64,000 nt of DNA. Origin: Arcobacter sp. LA11 (GTDB lineage Bacteria > Campylobacterota > Campylobacteria > Campylobacterales > Arcobacteraceae). Below, one piece after another: positions 42,886 to 53,415 of the stretch. Under the pieces are notes generated by a model, which was not told the origin of the DNA, did not search any database, and was given only the letters and a program-made list of their open reading frames with translations. Every line of letters starts with the position of its first letter. The stretch's first letter is position 1. The stretch lies in the NCBI RefSeq assembly GCF_001895145.1, contig NZ_BDIR01000004.1, forward strand, positions 124,001-188,000, written 5' to 3'. The position numbers were made by a program, and so were the translations under genes.

Positions 42886-45009
42886 ATGTTAAAATCCCCA
42901 ATGAACAATAAAAAAACAATCCTAAAAGATATATTTGGACATGAAGACTTTAGAAGTTTTCAAGAAGAAGTAGTTGATTCAATTTTAAATAAACAAGATG
43001 TGTTAACGATATTACCAACTGGTGGTGGAAAATCACTTTGTTATCAACTTCCAGCCTTACTACTTGAGGGGGTTACTGTTGTAATCTCACCTTTAATTGC
43101 ACTTATGCAAGATCAAATAAAAGCTTTAAATGATTTAGATATTAAAGCTTCTATGATAAGTTCTTTACAATCAAATGATGAAAATAACAGAACTTTACAG
43201 GCTTTATTAAATAAAGAATTAAAATTTATATATGTTGCTCCTGAAAGATTTACTTCCAATGATTTTGTAGGAGTTTTACAAAGAGTTGATATAAACTATT
43301 TTGTAATAGATGAAGCACATTGTGTATCTGCTTGGGGACATGAGTTTAGAGCTGAATATAGGAACTTAGATAGATTAAAACAATTTTTTCCTAATACTAC
43401 TATTGCAGCATTTACAGCAACTGCTACAAAAAAAGTTGAAGCTGATATTTCTTCATCTTTAAGATTAGAAAATCCAAAACATTTTAGAGCAAAAACAAAA
43501 AGAGATAATCTTGATATAAAAGTAGAACCTAGAATTTCAAATGGTAAGAAACAGATATTAAATTTTTTAAAATCACATAAAGGTCTTTGTGGGATTATTT
43601 ATACTTTTACGAGAAAAGAAGCCGAATCAATTGCAAAGTTTTTACAAGATGAAAACTATAGTGCAAAAGCTTATCATGCAGGATTAAGTACCCAGATTAA
43701 AAATGAAGTATTTGATGATTTTGTATATGAAAAGATTGATATAGTTGTTGCAACTATTGCCTTTGGTATGGGGATTGATAAATCAAATATTAGATTTGTA
43801 ATACACACTTCTTTACCTAAAACTTTAGAAAACTATTATCAAGAAATAGGAAGAGCAGGACGTGATGGTGAGATGTCTTATACTTATTTACTGTATTCAA
43901 AAGCTGATGAGGTGAAAAGAAAAATCCAAATTGAAGAAGCAATTGACAATGCATATAAACAAACAGGTCTTGATAAACTAGAGTTTATGTATAGATATTG
44001 TGTTTCAAATAATTGTAGGCATAAAATTATTGCTTCATATTTTGAAGATGAGATTGATGAGTGTCAAACTATTTGTGATAATTGTACAAAAGGTGAGGTT
44101 GCACAAGTTGATGTGAGTGTTGATGCTCAAAAACTTTTATCTGCTATTTATCGTACTGAACAAAGATTTGGAATAAATCATATAGTGGATGTTTTAAGAG
44201 GTTCAAAAAATCAGAAGCTTTTAGACTTTGGTCATGATAAGTTAAGTGTTTATAATATAGGATATGAAAAGAGTAAAAATGAGTGGGTTGCAATTTGTGA
44301 TAAATTAATTGATGACGAAGCTCTTACTCTTGGAGAGTTTAGAGCTTTAAAAATCTCTTCTTTTGGTATGAATATTTTAAAAGGAGATACAAAAGTTTTA
44401 ATAGATAGTGATAAGTTAGGTCTTTTAGTAAAACAAGAACAAGAAGAAGTTGAATTAACTTTTGATGAAAAACTCTTTGAAGAGTTTAAAACTTTAAGAA
44501 GAAAAATAGCACTTGAACATGAAGTTCCAGCCTATGTAATATTTGGAGATAAAACTTTAAAAGAAGTATCTTCTAAACTTCCAACTTCTAAAGAAGATTT
44601 TTTAGAGATAAATGGTGTAGGAAAAGTTAGGTTTGAGAAATATGGAAATGATTTTTTAGAATTATGTAAAAGTATAAAAGAAGAACATAAAGAGAAAATT
44701 GAAGAGAGAGTTCCTTTGAAGAAATTAACAAAGACATATTTAGATACTTTTGAATTAATTGAAAATGAAAAATCTTTAGAAGAAATAGCTCAGATACGTG
44801 ATTTAGGTATTACATCCATTCTTAGCCATATCTCACTTTTATTTGAATATAATAAAATTTCAAAAAATAAAAAAGAAGAGCTTTTAGAACCTTTAAAAAT
44901 ACCCTATGAAATAAAACAATGGATAGAACAAGGTTTAGAGTATGAAAGCCTAAAAGAATTAAGACAATACTTGTACTTATATGAGTATATGAAGAAGGAA
45001 AGTAATTGA
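42886..45009 (+). CDS. recQ: ATP-dependent DNA helicase RecQ
   Basis: A 3'-to-5' helicase for recombination and fork repair. The 707 residues carry motif [18 protein letters not shown] near residue 45, DEAH in [19 protein letters not shown] near residue 138 with the aromatic-rich loop, motif [12 protein letters not shown] near residue 320, and the zinc module [20 protein letters not shown] followed by CDNC near residue 385. An HRDC domain follows near residue 540. ATG 42901 is an alternative start; neither has a strong ribosome site. The stop overlaps the thyA start. Confidence 0.95.
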   Translation: MLKSPMNNKKTILKDIFGHEDFRSFQEEVVDSILNKQDVLTILPTGGGKSLCYQLPALLLEGVTVVISPLIALMQDQIKALNDLDIKASMISSLQSNDENNRTLQALLNKELKFIYVAPERFTSNDFVGVLQRVDINYFVIDEAHCVSAWGHEFRAEYRNLDRLKQFFPNTTIAAFTATATKKVEADISSSLRLENPKHFRAKTKRDNLDIKVEPRISNGKKQILNFLKSHKGLCGIIYTFTRKEAESIAKFLQDENYSAKAYHAGLSTQIKNEVFDDFVYEKIDIVVATIAFGMGIDKSNIRFVIHTSLPKTLENYYQEIGRAGRDGEMSYTYLLYSKADEVKRKIQIEEAIDNAYKQTGLDKLEFMYRYCVSNNCRHKIIASYFEDEIDECQTICDNCTKGEVAQVDVSVDAQKLLSAIYRTEQRFGINHIVDVLRGSKNQKLLDFGHDKLSVYNIGYEKSKNEWVAICDKLIDDEALTLGEFRALKISSFGMNILKGDTKVLIDSDKLGLLVKQEQEEVELTFDEKLFEEFKTLRRKIALEHEVPAYVIFGDKTLKEVSSKLPTSKEDFLEINGVGKVRFEKYGNDFLELCKSIKEEHKEKIEERVPLKKLTKTYLDTFELIENEKSLEEIAQIRDLGITSILSHISLLFEYNKISKNKKEELLEPLKIPYEIKQWIEQGLEYESLKELRQYLYLYEYMKKESN

Positions 45010-45869
45010 AACAGTATTTAGATTTATTAGAGTATATTTTAACAAAAGGTGTTAAAAAAGAAGATAGAACAGGAACTGGTACAACTTCAGTTTTTGGATA
45101 TCAAATGAGATTTGATTTAAGTGAAGGCTTTCCTTTAGTAACTACTAAAAAAACTTTTTTAAAGGCTATTATTTCTGAGCTATTGTGGTTTATTGAAGGT
45201 AGTACAGACGAGAGAAGACTTGCTGAAATCAATTATGGTGATAAAGCAGAAAACTTAATAGGTAAAAATACTGTATGGACTGCAAATGCTGATGCTCAAG
45301 GAAAAGATTTAGGATATACAAATACAGATACTATAAAAGAATTAGGACCTGTATATGGAGCTCAATGGAGATCTTGGAAAGGTACTGATGGAAAAGCAAT
45401 TGACCAGTTATCAGAACTTATCAAGCAAATCAAAACAAATCCTGATTCAAGAAGAATGATTCTATCTGCTTGGAATGTAGGAGAGTTAGAAAAGATGGCT
45501 TTACCACCTTGTCATACCTTTTTCCAATTTTATGTAGCAGATGGAAAACTTTCTTGTCAACTATATCAAAGAAGTGCAGATGTATTTCTAGGAGTTCCTT
45601 TTAATATAGCTTCCTATGCATTACTTACTATGATGATTGCACAAGTTTGTGATTTAGAAGTAGGGGATTTTGTACATACATTTGGTGATGCACATATTTA
45701 CTCAAATCATTATGAACAAGTTAATTTACAACTTACACGTGAGCCATATGAGAAACCTACAATGAAAATTAATCCAAATATTAAAAATATAGAAGATTTT
45801 AAAATGGAAGATTTTGAATTAGTTGGATATAAATCACATGAATCAATAAAAGCTAAAATGGCAGTGTAG
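45006..45869 (+). CDS. thyA: Thymidylate synthase ThyA
   Basis: Methylates dUMP to dTMP using methylenetetrahydrofolate. The 287 residues include the catalytic Cys in [12 protein letters not shown] near residue 168, the phosphate-binding RRMILSAWN near residue 155, and [19 protein letters not shown] near residue 195. The start is TTG at 45006, overlapping the recQ stop by 4 bases (TTGA). Campylobacter itself uses ThyX, so the presence of ThyA is informative. folA follows 13 bases later and recycles the dihydrofolate that ThyA makes. Confidence 0.96.
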   Translation: MKQYLDLLEYILTKGVKKEDRTGTGTTSVFGYQMRFDLSEGFPLVTTKKTFLKAIISELLWFIEGSTDERRLAEINYGDKAENLIGKNTVWTANADAQGKDLGYTNTDTIKELGPVYGAQWRSWKGTDGKAIDQLSELIKQIKTNPDSRRMILSAWNVGELEKMALPPCHTFFQFYVADGKLSCQLYQRSADVFLGVPFNIASYALLTMMIAQVCDLEVGDFVHTFGDAHIYSNHYEQVNLQLTREPYEKPTMKINPNIKNIEDFKMEDFELVGYKSHESIKAKMAV

Positions 45870-45882
45870 AAAAGGCAAAAAA

Positions 45883-46386
45883 ATGACAATATCAATGATA
45901 GTAGCATACGGAAAAAATTGGGAAATAGGTTTAAACAACCAAATGTTATGGCATATATCTGAGGACTTTAAAAACTTTAAAACAATAACTTCTGGTCATC
46001 ATATTTTAATGGGAAGAAAAACATTTGAATCTATTGGAAAACCACTTCCAAATAGAACTTCTTTAGTTTTAACAAGAGGTGATTTTGAACATGAAGGTGT
46101 TCATACTTTCAGTGATGTTCAAGAAGCTTTTAATTTTGCAAGACAAAATGCGGAAGAAGAGTTATTTATAATTGGTGGAGCAAATATATATGAAACACTA
46201 TTTCCTTATGTTGATAAAATGTATTTAAGTGAAGTGGATTATGAAGGTGAAGCTGATGCATATCTAAAAGAGATTGATTTTTCTACTTGGGATTTAGCAC
46301 AGCAAAAAGATTATGCAGCAGTTATCTCAAATGATGAGGTAGTAAGTCCTGCTTGGAAATTTAAAGTATGGGTGAAAAAAGATTAA
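45883..46386 (+). CDS. folA: Dihydrofolate reductase
   Basis: Reduces dihydrofolate to tetrahydrofolate with NADPH. The 167 residues begin with ISMIVAYGKNWEIGLNNQML and continue WHISEDFKNFK, where the catalytic acid is the Glu-Asp pair region. MGRKTFESIGKPLPNRTSLV near residue 45 and FIIGGANIYETLFPYVDKMY near residue 95 are standard. It pairs with thyA in an operon and ends just before the methyltransferase gene. Confidence 0.95.
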   Translation: MTISMIVAYGKNWEIGLNNQMLWHISEDFKNFKTITSGHHILMGRKTFESIGKPLPNRTSLVLTRGDFEHEGVHTFSDVQEAFNFARQNAEEELFIIGGANIYETLFPYVDKMYLSEVDYEGEADAYLKEIDFSTWDLAQQKDYAAVISNDEVVSPAWKFKVWVKKD

Positions 46387-46387
46387 T

Positions 46388-47176
46388 ATGAAATTTGATG
46401 ATATAGATTTTAATGAACTATATGTAAAACAAAAACAAGATTCTACTTTTAAAATGAAGTCCCAAGATGCTTGGGATAAAAAAGCACCTTCAATGAATAA
46501 AAAAGTTCATAATTCTATTTATAACGACGAATTATTAGCTTTAGTAAATACAAATGATTGTGAAAGCTTACTTGATGTAGGTTGTGGTGTTGGGAATTTA
46601 TCTTTAAAATTAGCTACAAAATTAAAAGAAGTGAACTCTTTGGATTATTCATCTGGTATGCTTGATATTTTAAAAGAAAATGCAAATGAACAAAATCTTA
46701 CAAATATAAAAACAATAAACAAATCATGGTATGACTCTTGGGAAGAAGTTCCTAAATGTGATATTGTTATTGCTTCAAGGTCAATGGAAGTTGTAGATAT
46801 GAAAGAGGCTTTGAGTAAATTAGACTCACAAGCTAAAAAAAGAGTCTATTTATCTTATAAAGTAGGTGGTTCTTTTCTTTCTAATGATATTTTAAATGCA
46901 ATGAAAAGAGAAATTATAAAAAAACCAGATTATATTTATTTGATAAATATTCTATACTCTATGAAAATAAATGCTTCTGTAAACTTTGTTAGAAGCGAAG
47001 GACGAAGTACAGTTTATACTTCACAAGAAGATTTTATAAAATCTGTTTCTTGGAGTATTGGAGATATTTCAGATATTGAAAAAGAACGATTAATAACTTA
47101 CTACAATGAAAAAATAAAAGATAAAGAAGAGTCTATTGATTATGTAAAATGGGCTGTTATATCTTGGGAGAAATAA
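46388..47176 (+). CDS. Class I SAM-dependent methyltransferase
   Basis: A 262-residue methyltransferase of unknown substrate. Motif I is LLDVGCGVGNLSLKLA near residue 59, followed by VNSLDYSSGML and CDIVIASRSMEVVDM near residue 122. The starting ATG comes 2 bases after folA, so it is the last gene of recQ-thyA-folA-methyltransferase. A strong terminator follows. The sequence does not say whether it modifies a small molecule, RNA or protein. Confidence 0.85.
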   Translation: MKFDDIDFNELYVKQKQDSTFKMKSQDAWDKKAPSMNKKVHNSIYNDELLALVNTNDCESLLDVGCGVGNLSLKLATKLKEVNSLDYSSGMLDILKENANEQNLTNIKTINKSWYDSWEEVPKCDIVIASRSMEVVDMKEALSKLDSQAKKRVYLSYKVGGSFLSNDILNAMKREIIKKPDYIYLINILYSMKINASVNFVRSEGRSTVYTSQEDFIKSVSWSIGDISDIEKERLITYYNEKIKDKEESIDYVKWAVISWEK

Positions 47177-47207
47177 AATAAAAAGGGTTAAGCCCTTTTT
47201 ATTTTTA
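47176..47207. terminator. Bidirectional terminator between methyltransferase and glycosyltransferase genes
   Basis: Stem AAATAAAAAGGG / CCCTTTTTATTT around loop TTAAG, followed by TTATAAT. It serves both converging genes. Confidence 0.9.
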
Positions 47208-48317
47208 TAATAAATTTAAAGTCTCTGCTAATTTCCCAGCAATGATTTTATAGTTTCTAATTTCTAATAATCTATCTTGACCTTTAACACCTACTTTAGC
47301 AACATCGTCTTTTGAAAGACTAATTATGTATTCAATTTTAGCTTGTATTGATGCTTTGTCAAATGTACAAAACCATGCATCAAAATCATCAGTAAATAGT
47401 GTATTGTTATTTGCATTATTAGTCATAATACAAGGTACAGCAGACGAATAGTAATCTATAATTTTAACAGGTGTTGATGTGTTAAATAATGGAATTTCTG
47501 GTAAGATTGAAACACCAATATCTGCATTTGCAATTAACTCTAATAGTTCAGATTTATTTTTTGCATTATGGATTTCAACACTATCTCCTAAGCTACTATA
47601 TGAGTTTACAACTTCTTGTGCATACTCAGGATCTTTTGTAGATATAGTTAATTTCCAATTACCTTTTTTTACATTGTTAAATGCTTCTAATACTGTTTCA
47701 AATTCTCTTAATTTATCTAAAGTTCCTGCATAGAAGAATCTTTTTTCTTCACCTTCATGCTGAATATTATCATGTAAAGTATCTGGATCAATTGCTGGAG
47801 GACAAATAAAAGTTTTAGTTGTAACTCCTTCAAAGTATTCATCATGCATTTGTTGTGATGTTGGCATAAAAATATCACATTGGTTGATAAGCTTAGTTTC
47901 TGAGTAAGTTGTTAAAGTGTTATTTAAATGTTTTAAAAAACTTGCTTTGTTATTTGCTTGGTCTACTTGCATTTGAGCACGTCTTTTTGGAAATGATAAT
48001 CTATAACCAACTTTATAATCATACATACCACTCATAGAGATAACATGTTTTAATATATCACCACTATTTCTTACTACAACATATGAATATGAAGAAATAT
48101 CAATACCAGTTCTATCCAATTCTTGAATCGCCTTATTTTTATCAGCTACAGGTAGAATAAATCTATGTTCATCTTTTTTTTCAAACTCAGCTTTAAATTC
48201 ACTAAAATAAACAATGTCTACTTCAAAATATTCTTTTAAATATTTTTCAAAAAGTGGGCCTATAAAACTATGATCTGTATATTCATTTTGGTCAGTGATA
48301 TATAAAAATTTTTTCAT
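47205..48317 (-). CDS. Family 4-type glycosyltransferase
   Basis: A 370-residue GT-B glycosyltransferase. The C-terminal nucleotide-sugar domain contains FFYAGTLDKLREFETVLEAF near residue 195, NADIGVSILPEIPLFNTSTP near residue 270 and KIIDYYSSAVPCIMTN near residue 292 (the acidic EX7E region of GT4 is replaced by looser acidic residues). The N-terminal KFLYITDQNEYTDHSF is consistent. It probably adds a sugar in capsule, lipopolysaccharide or another glycan. It stands alone, not in a polysaccharide cluster. Confidence 0.8.
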   Translation of the reverse strand: MKKFLYITDQNEYTDHSFIGPLFEKYLKEYFEVDIVYFSEFKAEFEKKDEHRFILPVADKNKAIQELDRTGIDISSYSYVVVRNSGDILKHVISMSGMYDYKVGYRLSFPKRRAQMQVDQANNKASFLKHLNNTLTTYSETKLINQCDIFMPTSQQMHDEYFEGVTTKTFICPPAIDPDTLHDNIQHEGEEKRFFYAGTLDKLREFETVLEAFNNVKKGNWKLTISTKDPEYAQEVVNSYSSLGDSVEIHNAKNKSELLELIANADIGVSILPEIPLFNTSTPVKIIDYYSSAVPCIMTNNANNNTLFTDDFDAWFCTFDKASIQAKIEYIISLSKDDVAKVGVKGQDRLLEIRNYKIIAGKLAETLNLL

Positions 48318-48395
48318 CGATTATGTCCTTCATTTATAATATAATCAAATTATATATACTTATAGTTGCAAAAGCAAAGCATTTAGTAAAAAAGA

Positions 48396-49271
48396 TTACT
48401 CTTTTTTAAATTTTATTTCAGCTAGTAACACTGCGAAGAGAATTAAGACTGCTCCATAAATTTGAACAGGTGTAAGAATTTCATTTCCTATAAAATAACC
48501 AAAAATACCAGCACTTACTGGTTCCATTGCAAATATAATTGCAGTTTTTGTTGGCGTAGTGAATTGTTGCATATAAGTTTGGATTAAAAAAGCATATACT
48601 GTTGCAAAAATTGAAGTAACAATCACAGCTTTTAGAAAAATATAATCAAAATCTAATTTGAAAGTAACATCATCTAGACTTAATGAAAATACTAAAGAAA
48701 GAATAGTCACTGTTAAAAACTGAAAAAGTACTAATATAAATACATTTACTTTTTTTGAATATATATCTGTAAACATAATTTGAAGTGCAAAAAATGCGGC
48801 ACAAATAAGTCCTAGAGTCTCTCCTAAACCAATTGTTAGTTTTCCACTCATTGTAAGCAGATATAAACCCACTACAGCTAAAAGTGAACCTACAAAAACC
48901 ATACGCCTTACATGTTGTTTAAATATTACAAAAGCTAAAAAAGGAACAATAATTACATTTAATCCAGTCAAGAAAGCTATAATAGAACTTTTTGTGTAGG
49001 ATAAGCCAAAGGTCTGAGTTGCAAAGCCTGAAAAAAGGAAAACACCTAGAATAATTCCATAAATGATAGATTGTTTATTTAATTCATCAAAATATTTATA
49101 AGAAATAATTGCCATTAGAATTGTTGCAATTGCAAAACGCCAAAAAAGAAAAGCATAAACCGGAACTGTTTTGATTGCGTCTTGAACCATTAAAAAGGTT
49201 ACACCCCAAGCTATTGCAACTGTTAAAAGTAAAAAGTCAGCTCTTAATTCAAGTAATTTTTTTTTATTCAA
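48396..49271 (-). CDS. EamA/DMT-family permease
   Basis: A 291-residue inner-membrane protein with about ten hydrophobic segments in two repeats of the EamA domain (VAIAWGVTFLMVQDA near residue 20 and IFAMEPVSAGIFGYFIGNE near residue 245). It probably exports amino acids or other small metabolites; the substrate is unknown. It is monocistronic and divergent from the ABC importer at 49418. Confidence 0.9.
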   Translation of the reverse strand: MNKKKLLELRADFLLLTVAIAWGVTFLMVQDAIKTVPVYAFLFWRFAIATILMAIISYKYFDELNKQSIIYGIILGVFLFSGFATQTFGLSYTKSSIIAFLTGLNVIIVPFLAFVIFKQHVRRMVFVGSLLAVVGLYLLTMSGKLTIGLGETLGLICAAFFALQIMFTDIYSKKVNVFILVLFQFLTVTILSLVFSLSLDDVTFKLDFDYIFLKAVIVTSIFATVYAFLIQTYMQQFTTPTKTAIIFAMEPVSAGIFGYFIGNEILTPVQIYGAVLILFAVLLAEIKFKKE

Positions 49272-49417
49272 TTCTATCCTTTTAATAAGATGCGAATTAT
49301 ATAAAAATGTTAATTAAAGTTTAAAAATTTCAAGAAAATTGTACAATTGTTATACATTTATATCTAGCTTTAAATTTTTTTATTATATTATAATTACCTT
49401 AGACTAATAAAAGAGAG

Positions 49418-50161
49418 ATGATGAGCAGCAATATTATTAATATGGATAAAATCAATAAATTCTACGATGACTTTCACGTTCTTAAGAATATAAATTTTTA
49501 TGTGAAAAAAGGTGAGATAGTTGTAGTATGTGGACCATCAGGTTCTGGTAAATCAACACTAATTAGATGTATTAATGGTTTAGAAGATATTGATGATGGG
49601 CAAATTATTGTTGATGAAATTAATATCCATGCTAGTAAAAAAAACTTACAATCTATTAGAGGTGAAGTTGGAATGGTTTTCCAACATTTTAATCTTTTCC
49701 CTCATTTAACAATCTTAGAAAATATTACTTTAGCTCCTGGTTTAGTTAAAAATGTTAAAAAAAGTGAATCAAAAAAAGTTGCTATGGAGTTATTAGAAAA
49801 AGTAAAACTTGCAGATAAAGCAGACTCATACCCTGGTGATTTATCAGGTGGACAAAAACAAAGAGTAGCAATAGCAAGAAGTCTTGCAATGAAACCAAAA
49901 GTAATGCTTTTTGATGAACCAACTTCCGCTCTTGACCCAGAAACAATTGGTGATGTTCTTTCTGTTATGAAAGATTTAGCAAAAGAGAATTTTACTATTG
50001 TATGTGTTACCCACGAAATGGGATTCGCAAAAGAAGTAGGAGATAGAATCGTTTTTATGGATGAAGGTGTAATAGTTGAAGAAAACTCACCTGAAGAATT
50101 TTTTGATAATCCAAGAAGCGATAGAGCAAAGAAATTTTTAAAAGAAATACTAACACACTAA
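49418..50161 (+). CDS. Amino acid ABC transporter ATP-binding protein
   Basis: A 247-residue ATPase of the GlnQ/polar-amino-acid type. Walker A is [18 protein letters not shown] near residue 39, signature [16 protein letters not shown] near residue 145, Walker [15 protein letters not shown] near residue 165, and the H-loop [11 protein letters not shown]. The start is ATG 49418, or ATG 49421. It is followed by the binding protein (15 bases) and permease in a complete import operon, after which come two exporter-type genes. Confidence 0.95.
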   Translation: MMSSNIINMDKINKFYDDFHVLKNINFYVKKGEIVVVCGPSGSGKSTLIRCINGLEDIDDGQIIVDEINIHASKKNLQSIRGEVGMVFQHFNLFPHLTILENITLAPGLVKNVKKSESKKVAMELLEKVKLADKADSYPGDLSGGQKQRVAIARSLAMKPKVMLFDEPTSALDPETIGDVLSVMKDLAKENFTIVCVTHEMGFAKEVGDRIVFMDEGVIVEENSPEEFFDNPRSDRAKKFLKEILTH

Positions 50162-50176
50162 ATACAAGGAGAAAAT

Positions 50177-50992
50177 GTGAAAAGAATAGTTTTAGCACTA
50201 ATGGTTTTTGCAACATTAAATATGTTTGCAGATGACATAAATTTATGGAAAAAGTCTACTTTAAATAAAGTATTACAAAAGGGTCAATTAGAGGTTTGTA
50301 TGGAACCTGGATATATGCCTTTTGAGATGAAAGATAAAAAAGGTAGAATTATAGGTTATGATGTAGATATGGCTAAAAAAATGGCTAAAGAAATGGGTGT
50401 AAAATTAAAATTACTTCCAACTGCATGGGATGGTATTATTGCTGCATTAGTAACTGGAAAATGTGATATTATTATGTCTGGTATGACAATTACACAACAA
50501 AGAAATTTAAAAATTAATTTTGCTAACCCTTATGTAGTTGTTGGACAAACAATTATGATGAGAAAAGGTTTAGAAGGAAAAATTAAATCAGCAAAAGATT
50601 TAGATAAACCTGAATATACTGTAGTTACAAAACTTGGAGTTACTGGTGAAGTAGCAACAAGAAAATTCTTCAAAAAAGCAAAAATTGTTACTTTTGAAAC
50701 TGAATCAGATGGAGCAGCAGAAGTATTAAATGGTAAAGCTGATGCCTTTGTATATGACCAACCATACAATATTTTATTTATGTCTGATAAAGGTAAAGAT
50801 AAATTAATTCATTTAGATACACCACTTACTTATGAACCATTAGGATGGGCTATTAGAAAAGGTGATCCTGATTTCCTTAACTGGTTAAACAACTTCTTAA
50901 GACAAATGAAAGAAGATAAAGTTGTTGATTTCCATGAAAAATTGAATAACAAATGGCTAAGAGATACTTCTTGGTTAAAAAGAGTTCAATAA
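50177..50992 (+). CDS. Periplasmic amino acid-binding protein
   Basis: A 271-residue exported solute-binding protein. The start is GTG at 50177, because the ATG two bases earlier runs straight into TGA; AAGGAG precedes. Residues 1-18 are a signal peptide ending FADD. The family-3 signature GYMPFEMKDKKGRIIGYDVD near residue 47, CDIIMSGMTITQQR near residue 97 and AFVYDQPYN near residue 190 identify it. The ligand is probably a polar amino acid. Confidence 0.93.
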   Translation: MKRIVLALMVFATLNMFADDINLWKKSTLNKVLQKGQLEVCMEPGYMPFEMKDKKGRIIGYDVDMAKKMAKEMGVKLKLLPTAWDGIIAALVTGKCDIIMSGMTITQQRNLKINFANPYVVVGQTIMMRKGLEGKIKSAKDLDKPEYTVVTKLGVTGEVATRKFFKKAKIVTFETESDGAAEVLNGKADAFVYDQPYNILFMSDKGKDKLIHLDTPLTYEPLGWAIRKGDPDFLNWLNNFLRQMKEDKVVDFHEKLNNKWLRDTSWLKRVQ

Positions 50993-50995
50993 TAG

Positions 50996-51964
50996 ATGGG
51001 CAAGAAACATCAAAGTTTAGCACAAAATAAAAACTTAGGGCATTTTATCGCCCTAATGTTTTATGTTTTAGTAGGATATTCTTTATATATAGCTGCTTCA
51101 AATATGAACTATGTTTGGAAATGGAATTCTATACCAGACTATTTTATGTATACAGAAACAACAAGTATTGAAGCCCCTACAGATGGTAAATTAATTCAAG
51201 AAGATGGTATTTACTATATTCAAAAAATTGATGAGAGAGTAAAATTAGATTTAGATAGTAGTTACAAATTTGATTACACTGTAGGTGAAGAAGTTTATGA
51301 GGGTGATTTTATTGCCTCTAAAGATGAAACTAAAACAGGTCCTATATTGAATGGACTTTGGGTAACGTTAAAAATTTCCTTTCTTTCTGCGATACTAACA
51401 TTCTTTATTGGTATATTTGTTGCATTAATGAAGTTATCTTCTTATCAGTTTTTAAAAGATATTGCTACGGTTTATATTACCGTTGTTAGAGGGACACCTC
51501 TTCTTGTTCAAATATTTTTATTTTATTTTATTGTTGCGAATATATTTGAACTTGAAAGATTTGTAGCTGGTGTTTTAGCCTTAGGAATTTTCTTTGGTGC
51601 ATATATGGCAGAGATTTTAAGAGGAGCTATTCAATCAATAGATAAAGGACAACTAGAAGCTGCTAATTCTTTAGGAATTTCAAACTTTCAAGCTATGAGA
51701 TATATTATTTTACCTCAGGCATTTAAGAGAGCTTTACCTACACTTGTAGGAGAAATGATTGCCTTAGTTAAAGATTCATCTTTAGTTTCTGTTATTTCTA
51801 TTACAGATTTAACAAAAGTTGGTAAAGAGATTGTAGCTAATACCTTCTCCCCCTTTGAAACCTGGATAGTCGTTGCTTTAGTGTACTTAACTATTACATC
51901 AACGCTGAGTTATATAGGACATAGAATAGAAAAAAATATGGCAGAAAAAGGTGGGATGAGTTAA
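50996..51964 (+). CDS. Amino acid ABC transporter permease with large periplasmic insert
   Basis: A 322-residue permease, longer than the usual 220-250. Residues 1-40 hold the first membrane segment. Residues 45-120 form a soluble, strand-rich insert (IEAPTDGKLIQEDGIYYIQ ... VGEEVYEGDFIASKDETK) whose rhythm recalls a lipoyl/biotinyl-like beta sandwich. The standard permease begins at LNGLWVTLKISF near residue 117, with RGTPLLVQIF and the EAA loop EAANSLGISNFQAMRYIILPQA near residue 222. It is in one operon with the ATPase and binding protein. The insert may contact the binding protein or cell wall. Confidence 0.9.
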   Translation: MGKKHQSLAQNKNLGHFIALMFYVLVGYSLYIAASNMNYVWKWNSIPDYFMYTETTSIEAPTDGKLIQEDGIYYIQKIDERVKLDLDSSYKFDYTVGEEVYEGDFIASKDETKTGPILNGLWVTLKISFLSAILTFFIGIFVALMKLSSYQFLKDIATVYITVVRGTPLLVQIFLFYFIVANIFELERFVAGVLALGIFFGAYMAEILRGAIQSIDKGQLEAANSLGISNFQAMRYIILPQAFKRALPTLVGEMIALVKDSSLVSVISITDLTKVGKEIVANTFSPFETWIVVALVYLTITSTLSYIGHRIEKNMAEKGGMS

Positions 51965-52585
51965 TTGGAATTCATCTCTTCTTTCCTTCAGCAAGCAATC
52001 ACTTTTTTTGCTATTATGGATCCTATTGGTATTAGTGCTTTAGCTTTATCTTTATTAAGCACTAATATTACAAAAACAGAAATTACTACTGTTGCAAGAA
52101 AATCTACCTTAACTATAATAATTGCTTTTTTCGTTGTTTTAATAACTGGGGATTTAATCTTAAAAATTTTTGGTATTGATGAAAATTCTTTAAAAGTAAT
52201 GGGTGGAATTGTATTAATTTTAATGGCAATATCAATGGTAAATGGTTCTGCTGAAAAAAATCAAAAACAGATTGGCAAAAATAATGAAGAGTTATCTGTA
52301 ATTCCAATAGGTATTCCTATTGCTTTTGGTACAGGACTTTTTACTACTATTATCATTTTTAAACATCAAGCAGAAACTTTTTTAGATATTTTATCAATAA
52401 CTTTTGCTTTTTGTATAAATGCTTTAATTTTCTTTTTGATTTTAAAAAACTCTATTTATATTAAAAAATATTTAGGATTAACAGGTCAAAATATTATTAC
52501 AAAGCTTATGGGATTGATTGTTGGGGCAATAGCTGTTCAATTTATAGTCTCAGGAATAGTAACACTAGCTAAAGGTTATATCTAG
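51965..52585 (+). CDS. MarC-family membrane protein
   Basis: A 206-residue inner-membrane protein with six hydrophobic segments. FFAIMDPIGISALALSLLS near residue 14, the ITGDLILKIFGI stretch near residue 58 and GVPIAFGTG-type IPIGIPIAFGTGLFTTII near residue 112 are characteristic of MarC/UPF0056. The start is TTG at 51965, immediately after the permease stop, so it depends on the ABC operon. The biochemical role of the family is unsettled. Confidence 0.85.
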   Translation: MEFISSFLQQAITFFAIMDPIGISALALSLLSTNITKTEITTVARKSTLTIIIAFFVVLITGDLILKIFGIDENSLKVMGGIVLILMAISMVNGSAEKNQKQIGKNNEELSVIPIGIPIAFGTGLFTTIIIFKHQAETFLDILSITFAFCINALIFFLILKNSIYIKKYLGLTGQNIITKLMGLIVGAIAVQFIVSGIVTLAKGYI

Positions 52586-53199
52586 TGGAATTGGATGTCT
52601 TTTTAAAAGCATTTTTAATTTCACTTTCTTTAATAGTTGCAATAGGCGCACAGAATGCATATATATTAAAACTTGGATTACTTAAGCAGCATGTATTAAA
52701 AGCAGTTTTATTTTGTGTTATTACTGATTCTTTACTTATTACAGCAGGTGTTTTAGGTTTAGGATTGTTTATAAAAGGTAATCAGCTACTTATAAATGGT
52801 ATTGCAATTTTTGGAATAGTTTTTTTAACTGTCTATGCTTTTCTTTCTTTTAAAGCTGCTCTAAAAAATGAGAGTCTAAAAATTGATGATGAAGTAAAGA
52901 CTAATCCTATTAAACAAGTTTTTTCACTTTTATTTATGTTTACATTCTTAAATCCTCATGTCTACTTAGATACAGTACTTCTAATTGGTGGTATTGGTGC
53001 AAATGTAGAAGAGAGTTATAGAAGTTATTTTTTACTTGGCGCAATCTCAGCATCATTTTTTTGGTTTTTTAGTCTTGGTTTTGGTGCAAGATTTTTAATT
53101 CCTTTATTTAAAAAACCTATTACATGGAAAATATTAGATATATCAATTGGTTTTTTAATGCTTTATATTGCTTATTCTCTTATTCCTTTAATTCAATAA
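52585..53199 (+). CDS. ArgO/LysE-type amino acid exporter
   Basis: A 204-residue six-segment membrane protein. LIVAIGAQNAYILKLGLLKQH near residue 16, FLNPHVYLDTVLLIGGIGA near residue 112 and LSFKAAL near residue 85 fit the arginine/lysine exporter branch. The start is GTG at 52585, overlapping the MarC stop by one base (TAGTG). Its linkage to the ABC amino-acid importer suggests import and export of one substrate class, perhaps basic amino acids. Confidence 0.88.
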   Translation: MELDVFLKAFLISLSLIVAIGAQNAYILKLGLLKQHVLKAVLFCVITDSLLITAGVLGLGLFIKGNQLLINGIAIFGIVFLTVYAFLSFKAALKNESLKIDDEVKTNPIKQVFSLLFMFTFLNPHVYLDTVLLIGGIGANVEESYRSYFLLGAISASFFWFFSLGFGARFLIPLFKKPITWKILDISIGFLMLYIAYSLIPLIQ

Positions 53200-53415
53200 A
53201 GATATACATACTTATTATTTCTAATAAAAATGTTAAATTTATTACCTATTCTATAAATTAAATTCTTACATAATATAAATAAATTATAATTCGCGTTTAC
53301 TTTAAAATAAGTCCATAGAATAAGTCTTTAAAGAAAAGAAAATAAGTTATTTTAAATTTTGAATCATAAAAAAACTTAATTGTATATGGAAGAAAAGTTG
53401 TATAATAGGAGCAAT

